Shown here piece after piece: positions 46,060 through 56,280 of a DNA stretch of 64,000 bases. How positions within the stretch are numbered: the first letter of the stretch is position 1; each line of letters starts with the position of its first letter. The stretch is taken from assembly GCF_032062135.1 (NCBI RefSeq), contig NC_092864.1, positions 21,377,073 to 21,441,072 of the forward strand. Direction: 5' to 3'. This stretch comes from Pyxicephalus adspersus (lineage: Eukaryota; Chordata; Amphibia; Anura; Pyxicephalidae). Under the pieces are notes generated by a model. It had not been told where the DNA came from. It saw only the letters and a list, made by a program, of their open reading frames with translations, and searched no databases. Both the position numbers and the translations under genes were made by a program.

Positions 46060-46680
46060 AAAATCGTAGCGCCTCTTTAAGAAAAGCGCCAGTGAACAAA
46101 CTCCGTCAGTAGCTTACATGGTTCCAATTGATGCATTTGTCACAATAACAAGTCATTTGAAAAGTCTTTTGTAGAATAATTTCATGTTATAGTTAATGGG
46201 TTCTCTGTTACATAAAGATCGAAATAAATCAAAGTTTGTCTGTAATTCCTACTGTTTTCCCATTAAGCTCAGTTGAGCGGGTTTGTCGGCACGGCAGTGA
46301 ATATACCCTCTGGGCCTGGGTGTTAAATGTGTGAAACATGATTAGCAAGTTTGATGCCACTGTGAATAGATGAAGAGAAAATTCTCGCAAAGTGTCATTG
46401 TATCAGTGCACAATTATTGGCAGCACCGTACACATCCCACACAGTGTGAACACCAAATATCTTGTTAAGTAGTTCTGCTTCAAATTACCATATTATGCCT
46501 TAAAATCATAGCACATAAATATGTATCAGTGTAGCACGTTATTAACCCTGTCAGTTCACGGAAATAGCACGAGACTGGAAGCCCTACCGGCAACGATGGC
46601 TTTGGAAGAGATGAAGCTAGAAATACTCACATGTTCCGGGACTATTGCCCGATGGACTCCATGAGTAAGGTCCACGTACT
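46060..46680. promoter_or_regulatory. Candidate conserved non-coding element E
   Basis: The longest unique stretch with enhancer-like texture, about 600 bp: AAATCGTAGCGCCTC, GAACAAACTCCGTCAG, CAGTTGAGCGGGTTTGTCGG, CGCAAAGTGTCATTGTATC, GTAGCACGTTATTAACCCTG and CTACCGGCAACGATGGC. CpGs are retained through the whole block, while flanking DNA is CpG-poor. It has no long open frame, no terminal repeats and no copy elsewhere in the window. Regulatory function is inferred only. Confidence 0.35.
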
Positions 46681-46755
46681 TATAACAGAGGTCAGCACTT
46701 GGTAGTCAACATACTTAAAGTTTATCTAACCTTAACTCCAAAATGTTGTCAAAAA

Positions 46756-47188
46756 TGCACTCACCAGCCACAGGTACACCTCTTCCATTGCTTTGAACTT
46801 GAACATATCTAACCAACCAATTACATGGCAGCAACCAAATTCATTTAGGTGTACATTGTCAAGATGAACTGCTGAAGTTCAAACTGAGCATCGGAATAGG
46901 AAATAAAGGTGGTTTAAGTGACTTTAAACATGGCATTGTTGTTGCCAGGCAGGCTGGTGAGAGTTTTTCAGAAACCACTAATCTGCTGGGATTTTCATGC
47001 ACAACCATCTCTAGGGTTTACAAGCAATAATCCAAAAAAGAAAATCCAGTGAACATCAGTTCCCTGGACAAAAATGCCTTATGGATGGTCAGAGGATGAA
47101 TCACCGGACTGGTTTGGGCTCATAGAAAGACAATGAAACTTGAAAAACCACTCATTACAACCACATGTATGTAGAAGAGTTTTTGCAA
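46756..47188 (+). pseudogene. Tc1-like transposon, 5' part with transposase N-terminus (dead)
   Basis: Begins TGCACTCACCAGCCACAGGT, the inverted-repeat terminus of a widespread vertebrate Tc1 family, then runs through AACCAATTACATGGCAGCAA. The coding part starts near 46890: GGTTTAAGTGACTTTAAACA and GGATTTTCATGCACAACCAT encode the remains of the helix-turn-helix DNA-binding domain (G-L-S-D-F-x-H-G-I-V-V-A-R-Q). It reads on to CCACTCATTACAACCACATG, then similarity stops near 47188, before the DDE catalytic domain. Indels and stops break the frame. A non-functional relic. Confidence 0.85.
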
Positions 47189-47248
47189 ACCTGACCTAGG
47201 CAAGGTATATGAGAATGGTAGTAGTTGATTTACTAAAATAATCCAGAC

Positions 47249-47535
47249 CAATGTTTTGAAACCAGGGTTCCATGGAACCCTGGGGTCCCTCTAAAGTTTC
47301 CTAGGAGTTCCTTGAGCAATGAGCCCCTTTGGTCAGTTTAGGTGTCACTAATGATCTTTTCGGCTATCTGTATTGTTGACATTCTTTCCATTGGTCAGTA
47401 ATGTAAAAGACATTCTTCCCACTGGACATCACAATAATATACTGTGAGTTGTTGATGCATAATATTTATAGAAGGGGTTCGTTGAAGACCTAAAAATTTA
47501 TTGAAATGTACCCACATGTTTAAAAGGTTGAGAAG
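47249..47535 (+). mobile_element. hAT-like MITE ending CAGTGTTTCTCAACC, copy 2
   Basis: CAATGTTTTGAAACCAGGG followed by GGAACCCTGGGGTCCCTC, then GGAGTTCCTTGAGCAATGAG and TCAGTTTAGGTGTCACTAAT, ending AAAAGGTTGAGAA. Same family as 29428 and 54381. No clean 8-bp duplication remains. Confidence 0.7.
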
Positions 47536-48880
47536 ATTGTTTACCTAACAATACAAATTATACCTCACTGCAAAGGATAGATCACTTAGCTTAGAAAAAG
47601 CCCTGAAAGTTCAGTTTGCAATTATGAGAGCTTACACATTATTGGATAGCTGAAGTGAATCCCTTGATATTTTTTATTGCTAAGTTAGATGACAATATTT
47701 CTATGGTAAATCAACTCTACAGTTTTTGCATGAAGTTCAGACTTTATATTATTCTGCCACTCTTCTCTGTGGGTGGTTTTGCTCACTGAAAATTTTCAAC
47801 CTAAATCAAATTTTATCATTTTTCAAACATTATGTAATTTACTTTCATCTGAAAATGTCTGAAAGGTAAATTGACATTTATTTTTTATGAATCTAATAAA
47901 TAGCTATTACTTGAACAGCTTTACTCTCACTTTCACTGAGTTCCTAGTACACATCCTATTTGTTGGCTGAATTACTTGTTATTGGTTCTCCAATGATTCT
48001 AATGATTTGAATATTAGCGACTTCCTCAACTTTAAAAAGGTAGGGCATTTTGGAACTATTTCACAATTAGCAATATAAGCTGTAGACAAGTTTTAGCTTA
48101 GCCCAGAGTTTTTCTTTAAACCATGAACAGCACTATCTAGGAATTGAAAAATTAGATATCAGGTAATGAAAGAATTGCTATTAGGTATTACATAATGAAA
48201 CATGTTTCTCATTGGGCTTTAAACCTTTATTCTGGCTAAGTTGATTGATGCATACAGCTACTCCTTTACAAAGTTTAATGACCCGCTCCCATTTAGCATT
48301 TGAAATATTTCTACTAGCAGAGAATAAAAATTGAAAGATTGTGGCAATTACACTTTAGAAGGTCACGGCTACAAAACTTTAGACAAAGGTGAGAACTTCA
48401 AAGCTGCTCCATCTTGTAGCCAGCGACCCTGATGCATTTCATTCCATCCACATTTTTTGGCTGGAGGAATTTCAGCAAAATATCACATAAGATATTATAG
48501 TTAACTTTGGAGAGATGGCCTGAATCACTCTCTGGGCAGGTCTACAATTATGCCAAATTATGCTCGCTACATGCTTGGAATGCACAACTCCCATCTCCAA
48601 ATACACAGAGAGGCACAAAGACTCAACACTACGGTGCTAGAATACAAAAATCTAATTCACATGAGTATGAAGTGCAGCAGAAAATAAGATTCCTTTAGCT
48701 GAGCTGAAGCAGACAATAAGCATCGTTTAATATGGCTAGCTTAGGAATAAAAAGGAGGTAATATTTCTTTGTTCTGGTTCAGAAGGGAATTCCAGTGGCT
48801 GATTGGTTGCAATAGAGAGGGATATGCCTATTGAGTTTTAAAGTTGCTTTTTAAATGTATTTATATAGCCAAGAGATTAG
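47536..48880. other. Intergenic stretch, no gene seen
   Basis: No supported feature. Confidence 0.5.
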
Positions 48881-48946
<66 letters not shown>

Positions 48947-48958
48947 GATATATAGATA
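48881..48958. repeat. (GATA)n microsatellite
   Basis: About eighteen GATA units with two interruptions (GATAAATA, GATATATA), running straight into the ATT tail of the SINE fragment that follows. Confidence 0.92.
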
Positions 48959-49184
48959 ATTATTATTATTATTATTAATAATAAACAGGATTTATATAGC
49001 GCCAACATATTACGCAGCACTGTACATTAAATAGGGGTTGCAAATGACAGACTAATATAGACAGTAATACAGGAGGAGAGGACCCTGCCCCGAAGAGCTT
49101 ACAATCTAGTAGGAAGAGCTTACAATCTAGTAGGAAGAGCTTACAATCTAGTGGATAGATATCTGTCATTTGCAACCCAATATT

Positions 49185-49214
<30 letters not shown>
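48959..49214 (-). repeat. SINE 3' end with 21-bp triplication and flanking inverted copy
   Basis: (TTA)n, then ACAGGATTTATATAGCGCCA, AACATATTACGCAGCACTG and AAATAGGGGTTGCAAATGAC: the SINE tail in reverse. Inside, AAGAGCTTACAATCTAGTAG plus G is repeated three times in tandem (49092-49154). It is followed by CTGTCATTTGCAACCC, the inverse of the segment at 49034-49050, and by (AAT)n to 49214. The block thus reads as an inverted duplication of the SINE end around the triplication. Confidence 0.75.
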
Positions 49215-49215
<1 letters not shown>

Positions 49216-49238
49216 TACACATACACAAATGCAAAAAC

Positions 49239-49319
49239 GTGCTGTAGTCAATAGATGGTTAAGCAGGGATTGCCAGGCTCTGCTCCTCCACAGGCTTAAC
49301 CATTTATGGACTACAGCAC
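49239..49319. repeat. 81-nt near-perfect hairpin
   Basis: Arms of 26 nt, GTGCTGTAGTCAATAGATGG + TTAAGC (49239-49264) and GCTTAACCATTTATGGACTA + CAGCAC (49294-49319), pair with two mismatches around a 29-nt loop. No direct TA/TTAA duplication is evident. Miniature foldback element or pre-miRNA-like locus. Confidence 0.75.
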
Positions 49320-49800
49320 TTTTTTCATCTTTGGTTGATCCCAGCACAGCTAAGTTTCATCTGGGAATCTCCCCTAATAAACACTTGCACAACTTTGAGC
49401 ACAAAGAGAATATCAGGAAAGATCCGTCTCATACTTACAATTAATTGGATTATCACTTCCAGCTACTACTTTTACTGATGTTCTTGTCTCCCCCGAAGAA
49501 GCAATTTGGCGAAATGCGTCAGGTTATAAAACATCCTAATTTTTTTTGACCTTGTATTCCATTCCTTTTTATAGGAACTGTTTTCTGTTTTTCTTTTGAT
49601 AACACTCTTGAGATCCTTGTTAGTTTATTCTTTGTGTAACTTAGTGTTATAAACCTTTCTGATGTAGGATATACTTACCACAAAGCCCTTTTCCTTTTCT
49701 TTACTTGAAGTTTGTTTGTTGAGGGCTGGCAAACATCATATGAAAGGTAGAGGTAGAAGTTTTACTTGATTGATTATTCAAATTGACCCTAAAGCAGTAG
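49320..49800. other. Intergenic stretch with stem-loop motif
   Basis: Apart from the motif at 49491, no supported feature. Confidence 0.5.
49491..49523 (+). repeat. Recurring stem-loop motif, copy 5
   Basis: CCCCGAAGAAGCAATTTGGC followed by GAAATGCGTCAGG. GCAATTT and AAATGC pair. Confidence 0.55.
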
Positions 49801-50165
49801 TGTCTGAGGAGCTCCAATGAGGATGTGGGCCAGGCTCCAGTAAATTAGAAGGAGTCACTTACTGTATTTTTTAGGGCTATGTTCTGCTCGGTATATCAGA
49901 GCTGGGGCAAAAGTGTGAATAAAGCCTGCAAACAGCTGTTTGCGGACAGAATGCACCTCTGTCTGGATCACTTGGTGTCTGGTGTTCCAATGGGGGTGTG
50001 CATCTAAATCAGGCTGCCGCAGATTAAATGGAAGGGAGGCACTTTCTCCAAACTTTGTGGGACCTGTTCTATATATCAAGTGTATTGCTGAAGGCTAAAT
50101 TGTGAATGAAGACTGCAAACAGCAGTTTGCAGACAACATTCACCCCTGCCTGAATCACACAGTGC
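49801..50165. repeat. Two-unit tandem repeat, ~180-bp period
   Basis: Unit 1 (TGTCTGAGGAGCTCCAATGA ... GTCTGGATCACTTGG) is followed by diverged unit 2 (TGTCTGGTGTTCCAATGGGG ... CCTGAATCACACAG). Each holds a palindrome: GCAAACAGCTGTTTGC, perfect over 16 bp (49928-49943), and GCAAACAGCAGTTTGC (50115-50130). A third unit seems to start (TGCCTG) and is cut by a poly-T run at 50170-50184. The minus-strand frame 49855-50079 is incidental. Confidence 0.7.
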
Positions 50166-50439
50166 CTGTTTTTTTTTTTTTTTTAAATTAAAGGCACTCT
50201 TTGTCTCTTGTATAACTATACAATTTGAGGTGGTGGTTTTGATCTAGTTAAATTGATAGACATACAGATAATGGATGAATAAATTAAACTTAGTAAAGAT
50301 GTTGTACCTAAAAAAACAGTGTTAACAGGCACCACATTTTTCTCCTTCTAATTACCCATCTTTATTACAGAATCTAAAGCAACTACATGTTTTGTGCATA
50401 AAGTACACAAAGTTCATCAAACACGCATAATTTCCCTTT

Positions 50440-50660
50440 AGGTGTTTTAAGCCAGACTGCGGCTTTAATCCTGTACAGCCAGCTTTATTTATGCCGACAC
50501 TTGCTGAAGCTCCGCGTGACATCAAAGCAGTTGAAATAAAACAGCCAGGACAATGTTCAGTGCCTTTATTTAATTTAAAAGTTAATGATACAACCTCTGC
50601 AGAGGAACTTTTATCACAAGACCTCTCACAATTACTCCTATAACATTAATTAACAGGATT
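50440..50660. promoter_or_regulatory. Candidate conserved non-coding element F
   Basis: Unique block: GCCAGACTGCGGCTTTAATC, CTTTATTTATGCCGACACTT, GAAGCTCCGCGTGACATCAA and TAATTTAAAAGTTAATGATA, closing on TAACATTAATTAACAGG. Homeodomain-like sites and retained CpGs. No repeat relatives in the window. Regulatory role inferred only. Confidence 0.35.
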
Positions 50661-51203
50661 CCAACATGTTCCCTGAACAGCTTCTATTTCAGTCAATGTG
50701 CCCTCCGGTTCCTTGCTTATTGATCGTGAGCTTCTCACCTCCTCACTGTTGCTCCTGTTCAGACCTGTGTCTCTACTTCAGGGACTGATGACTCTGGACT
50801 TCAGTCCCAACTGGCCTTTGGATACAGAAGCCTAATCACCAATTAAGAAAAAATATCATCAAAGCGTGTTTCCTCAAGTAACCAATGACATCACTTGATG
50901 ATGATGCCTTAAAACCACTGTGTTTTTAATTATTATTTAGAAGGCAAGGTTTCTGTAATAAATTAAGTCTTGTTTTTACATTGAAACATTAAAGTGAAGG
51001 GGTCTATTTATGAATGTGGATTTTTCTGGTGGAAAAGCAAGTGCCGCCATTGAAAACACATAGCCTTGGATGATCCTGCAGTCAGTCATGTTTTCCTGCT
51101 AAAATATACAAGATATACAGTATTTATATCTTGTATATACTTGAGTATAAACCAAGATGCTTTTTTCCCCTAAAAAAAAAAAAAACAGTTTATACTAAAT
51201 CAC
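50661..51203. other. Intergenic stretch, no gene seen
   Basis: A TATACAAGATATACAG-type stretch lies near 51105-51145. No supported gene. Confidence 0.5.
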
Positions 51204-51262
51204 ACCAGTAGAGGGCACTGTGTCCTCATGTAAAGTGTGTAACAAACTTTATCATCAGAACA
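51204..51262. repeat. Foldback repeat, CTCATGTAAAGTGTGTAACA family, half copy
   Basis: CCAGTAGAGGGCACTGTGTC, then CTCATGTAAAGTGTGTAACA and AACTTTAT. 28 of 29 bases from CCTCATG onward equal the copy at 17091. The opposite arm is lost. Confidence 0.7.
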
Positions 51263-51404
51263 TTTTTGTTATACATTTTGCTAACAGAGATGCTATATTT
51301 TTTAAGTTATTGAAGAGGGAAGAATTCATAAATATACACATGATCTAATAAAGAACTAATAAGCACCTAATAAACAGCTGAATGCAGTGCCATTTACTGC
51401 TACT

Positions 51405-51590
51405 GTTGGCCAACAACCATGCACAAATGATCATTTATTATAGATTGATGGCACTGTGTTCTCATGTATGGTGTAGGACAAACTTGGTATGCTGTTCATC
51501 ATTAATAAAAATTTGTTACACACTTCATATGAAGACACAGCACCATCGTCTGGAGGCCAATACCCATGCACAAAAGGTCATCATGTCAAT
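51405..51590. repeat. Foldback repeat, copy 3, flanked by direct repeats
   Basis: Arms TGGCACTGTGTTCTCATGTA (51449 on) and TATGAAGACACAGCACCATC fold around ATTAATAAAAATTT. The foldback is bracketed by related direct segments: GGCCAACAACCATGCACAAA (51408) and GGCCAATACCCATGCACAAA (51555). Confidence 0.65.
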
Positions 51591-51594
51591 TAAC

Positions 51595-51773
51595 ATACAT
51601 GTGAGAGTTACGTCATTCTGGCCAAAGATTCTGAAGACGACGGAGCGAGGACAGGTGAGTGTAATTGAAAATTGCCATGTAAGTTTATTTTATTGCAGCA
51701 GAGACATCATCTGTTCCTTCTGTATAAAGGCTATGTCTGCTCACATTTTTTTTTTTTGATGTTTAGTTCCACT
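51595..51773. mobile_element. T2/Kolobok-like MITE, 3' half
   Basis: GTTACGTCATTCTGGCC, AGACGACGGAGCGAGGACAG and GTGAGTGTAATTG lead to GATGTTTAGTTCCACT and TTAA (51774-51777), the same right terminus as 36811-37226. The left half is absent. Confidence 0.7.
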
Positions 51774-51777
51774 TTAA

Positions 51778-52259
51778 ATAGGAAAGTAAGATAGCAGTCA
51801 CATGATTAGCTGTAAAACATGTAAAAATGGTATTTGCAGTATATTTTTAGAAATAAGTTGTGGCTTAATAAATCATTTGCACTGTGCCTAATTGTGTAAC
51901 TTTGCTTTCACATATTCTTTAATTGTGAAGTAAGATAGTGTTATAAAACAAACAGCTCCAACAATCATACCAAAAATTGCATTTTTATTGGATTTCTGAG
52001 AAATAGTGAAATAGGCTTTATTGGGGCTTATAGGGCATTGCTAAGGGCCTGAAACCTGGAGTTTCCCTAATGGCTCATTTGCACTGCTGCATTGTGGAAA
52101 CATGGATCAAATCTCTGCTCAACTCACAATTAGCCAGCAGGCACACAAACGCCCCCAATACAACCCAATATGTTGATTTCCCATGTTCATCAATATCAGG
52201 ATAACACTTATAGCCAATACTAAAACCAATTGTATTCTGTTATCCCCATTCTAGCATTT
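51778..52259. other. Intergenic stretch, no gene seen
   Basis: No supported feature. Confidence 0.5.
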
Positions 52260-52430
52260 GGCCTGATTTATTAAAGCTCTCCCAGGCTGGAGGAGATACA
52301 CTTTCATCAGTGAATCTTGGTGATCCATCAAATCTGGAATGGCAAATCCATTCCAGGTTTGTTGGATCACCCAGGTTCACTGATGAAAATGTATCTTCTA
52401 CAGCCTTGGAGAGCGTTAATAAGTCAGGCC
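52260..52430. mobile_element. Palindromic MITE, AAGCTCTCCAAGGCTGGAG family, copy 3
   Basis: GGCCTGATTTATTAAAGCTC to GAGCGTTAATAAGTCAGGCC, 171 bp; a short version lacking the central CATTTGCTAGCAAAT part. Arms hold TCAGTGAATCTTGGTGATCC and GGATCACCCAGGTTCACTGA. Frames on both strands through it mirror each other because it is a palindrome. Confidence 0.88.
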
Positions 52431-54380
52431 CATTGAATCCACAACAGGACACATATCTTATTGGACTGAGGTTGTCCAAAGGATCAGAGGCCCTTAACAT
52501 TTATGAGATGCAGTTAACAGAAGGGGTTGACCAAATGAATATGTATACCTTGTACATATGTATACCCTACCTGCTGTTGGCTGCAGGTAATTTAACCCAT
52601 TTCACATGGTTATGTCTTAAGTAGGAACTTATAAGAAAATAAGCATTCTGTTGCTTACCATTAGTGCAGCTGCCTTCCAAGTGTCTCCCCCTTTATTTTC
52701 TTATTTTCATTTCTTCACACATCAAAACAAAATCTTCTATCTGGAAAAGCTGAGTTTGGCACATTTTCCCTTGGCATAGACTCCAGAGACACAAGTATTT
52801 TTTATCCTTTTAAGTTCCTTTGTTTTAAACATGATTCTGTTCTTAGAAGTTTGGAATGGTGTGGCAAACCTTTAAAAGCTATGAGGACATTTCAACTTTA
52901 TTTCCTCATTAATGAACTCTATCCAGTACTCCATTTTCACATCCTATACATAGGGGACATCACCCCTAGCTGAAACATTGGTTCAGACTATTACAATACA
53001 GAGTGTTTGGAGCACTATAGGTATTTTATTTTATGATAGAGGTTCTAACCCTTCCTTACCTTAACCTATGTTGATGTTTTGATGTATCACCATTGAACAA
53101 ATTTGCAATTGCTCTTTTGTTGAAATCTTATCGGGAAGAAGTGAAGTCTGTGGAAATTTCCCTAGCAAGAACACAGATAACAGTTGCACAAATTCCTATT
53201 CTTTAGGTTTAAATGCTATAACTCACTATAACTTACTGTATTACTAACCCAATTCAATATAGTGTTGGTTGCAGAGTACTTTAGGCAGAGCAGTGCCTTT
53301 TGTGTTCCAAGTTTAGATCATGTACAACTTTCCTAACCATGGTGGTTTGGGCATAACATGGCACATGCTGCAATGCCTCATTGGCCACAGAAGTATGCAT
53401 CAACAAATAAATGTTTTGCTATTTAACAAATATTCTGTGTCCCACCATGGTTTGAAACATTTAAAAAAATACCTATTTCAGCATTCTTTGCCAATGATGT
53501 GTTTTTTCTTTAATTATATTCATTATTTTAATTTGTTAGACATAAACTTCAGGCTCTCTGCCAAGAATTTACATAAACTGAAATTTATAGAAACTCTCAT
53601 AGTTCTAAATTTTCTATGGTTATTGTTATATGTTTCCTGTAACCTACTTTACTTAATTTACTGAATTCAACTCCTACTAAATTTTAGAGCTGAAAAATTT
53701 AAATACCCATATCAGGCTTTTTTATATATCTGATTACAGCTCTAGAATAAGCTTATTTTTTTTAATTCTTTTACCACTTTCATGAGTTTAAATGGGCCTC
53801 TTGCTGCTGTTTTATTCTATCGTATTCATTTCCTATTCTTCAAGTTATATTTTATTCTCTTTAATGTGAAGCCAATTTGGAGGGTTTTCTTTAATTTTCC
53901 TACTGTACCTACTTGTGGTTTTATGTGCTCTGGGTTCATTAAAATTCATTGATGGAGTTATAAAGATGTATGCAATGCTTATTAATACTTTATTTTAGTT
54001 AAAGGGATACTTCAAGAACTTAAAGTACAGTTATTTGAGAAAAGTTGGTAAATGGATCATGTGCATACAATGCAGACACACTGAGGTTCAGTATACCATC
54101 AGACATCTAACAATGCATCATAAGAGTGCTAGGACACCCAATTGTGCAAATTTAGAAACTTATTCCTAAAGTCAACATGCTGACCCCCCCCCCCCCCCCC
54201 CTTGCCTCCTACATCATTGTATTGGCCAGTAGAAGTGTCTATTACAGTTATGGGCCAATGAAGAAATATAAGAGGCTGAAGGCAGAATGTGGGCCATCAA
54301 TATATATAAAAAAGAGTTAATGCATGCAAAATGTATACTATAGTTGAGTTTTAAAGAAAGTTAGTTGTAATATTTAAATG
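52431..54380. other. Intergenic stretch, no gene seen
   Basis: A weak stem-loop relative (GGGGACATCACCCC, then GAAACATTGG) at 52952-52981. The 114-codon plus-strand frame 53320-53664 is AT-driven and motif-free. Poly-C run at 54184-54202. Confidence 0.45.
54184..54202. repeat. Poly-C tract
   Basis: About 18-19 consecutive C. Length is likely unreliable in the assembly. Confidence 0.85.
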
Positions 54381-54676
54381 AGTGTCTCCCAACCTTTTTA
54401 ACATTCGTAAGCCCTTATAATAACTTTTAGTCTTTAGGAAAACTCCTTTAAAATTGCTATAGCCACAGCTCACAGTACCACAGCATGGTGGTCAATTGGA
54501 AGCATGCCTCCTAAATTGCTGGCCATTAGAAAGAATGTCATCCTTACAGATAACAAAAACAATCAATGTGTCACCTAATCTGACTTTGGAGACACCCATT
54601 GCTCATTGCTCAAGGAACACCTAGCAAAGTCTGAAGGAGCCTTAGGGTGTCACAGATCCCTGGTTGAGAAATACTG
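54381..54676 (-). mobile_element. hAT-like MITE ending CAGTGTTTCTCAACC, copy 3
   Basis: The minus-strand start reads CAGTATTTCTCAACCAGGG. The plus-strand left end is AGTGTCTCCCAACCTTTTTA. It shares GTGTCACCTAATCTGACTTT and GCTCAAGGAACACCTAGCAA (reverse) with copy 2. Terminal pairing is preserved; no convincing 8-bp duplication. Confidence 0.72.
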
Positions 54677-56280
54677 GTATAAAGTATAATGCTCTTGTAT
54701 GACAATCTAAACTAGTCCCAAATCCAGTTTTTATGTCATGTTTAATTCTCATAAATAAAGTAAGCTGAGTCTTTCTTCATTTGCATCTCCAATCAGATAT
54801 TACAGATAACAGTGGTAACATTTCAGCAAAAGAACAGTTCTTTCAATCTAAAACCCATGAGCAGGTCTAGGTACTGCCGGGAGCAGGCAGCTCAAGCTAC
54901 AGGCTTGTGAATCGGAGGAGACCATATTATTAACTGTAATGCAAGCAAACACATCCTAAATGAGAGTGGCAACACTGCTCTGAACTGAAGAGAAGTGCAG
55001 TATTGTCGCCAGGCAATTACAAGAAGAAACATTAGGTGGATTTTACTGGAAGATTTAGTAGGTATTTGTGGGACATTTGAGGGGGACTAAGAGAAAACTG
55101 TAAATAATAAATTAAATAAATGTTTTATATATGGAATGGTGGCCACTTAAAAACTATAATGTATACTAGACAGTACGGATAGCATTTATAGATAACATAT
55201 ACCTGAAAAAACTATAACTTTCTATATAACCATTTAACTAAATACATATATACCAATATGTAATGTGATTGAATTACTTTACACTGTCTTATAAAGCTAC
55301 AATGTTATCGGACAAAGCTGTTTTGAAAATGATATATAATCTGTATTTTTGCACAATTACTGTGGATTTACATTTACATAACAAATCCATTGCCATGTGT
55401 TTAACCTCAAAGCAAATAATGAGATATAATGAGCAAGGGAATAATGAGATGCCATGTGACAAACGTTGTGTTGTGAGTTTGGAAGCCCCAGTACAAAAGA
55501 TAATTAATGTCAACGTGTTATCAGTATAAAAGAGCTTAGAATTAAAAGCATGTTGGTCAATTAGCTTCTATGGTACCAGACAGCTCTTGTAAAGGCCAAA
55601 ACATAGTACTACTTCTTTTGGCTTGGTATATGTTTCCACAATAAGGTTAGCTGGTAAAAAAGACTATTTGCGGCATTAGGATGTTTACTGTGAATTGAGC
55701 CGAACATGGAAGTAAACAGTGCATATAGTGTATGGCTTTAAGGATGTTTTGGCCAGCTTCTACACCCATTGTGGACAACATACCCGTCAACTTGAGCCCC
55801 TTCAGCTCTGCACACACTTCAGCCACAGGTTTTTCTATCTTCCCCTAGTCTTCTTTGAGGTTCATAGCCTATGCTTCAGCCTTAAAAATTTTAGGATGAC
55901 ATAACTTCTGGGTATGCACATAGAGGTTACACAGCCTTGGCACTGATTGTACACTGAACTGTGTATACCTTTCCCTTGTGCGCAAAAAAAAAAAAGAAAG
56001 GGCTAACAGCAGGGAAGGAAGCTCTTTTGACTTTGAAATTCTCAGTCCCAGTTCCTCAGTCCTAAAATTGCCCACTGTCTGTTGTAACAAGAGTTTATGC
56101 TTAAAGAAACCCTTAAAACTGAAATATAATGTTTTTTTTCCTTCCTCTATACTCCTGAACCATACTCCTGTATCAAAATGCTCATGAAATTACTAAATAA
56201 ATTATTTATGATTTTATCACATATTTTATTTTACACTCATTACCATCATTAATAGTTATTTCTGCTTCTCTATGCAAAGA
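54677..56280. other. Intergenic stretch, no gene seen
   Basis: Overlapping frames at 55269-55529 and 55289-55513 on opposite strands have no family signature. Nothing supported. Confidence 0.45.

Noticed and set aside
48881..49214. CRISPR-like appearance of regularly repeated short units
   Set aside because: GATA microsatellite and a 21-bp tandem triplication with no spacers, in a vertebrate genome.
53320..53664. 114-codon frame with hydrophobic C-terminal half
   Set aside because: Looks like a membrane protein only because the sequence is T-rich (Phe/Leu codons).
54001..54360. TTAAAGGGATACTTCAAG word as a T2-type MITE end
   Set aside because: No matching inverted end within 1 kb.
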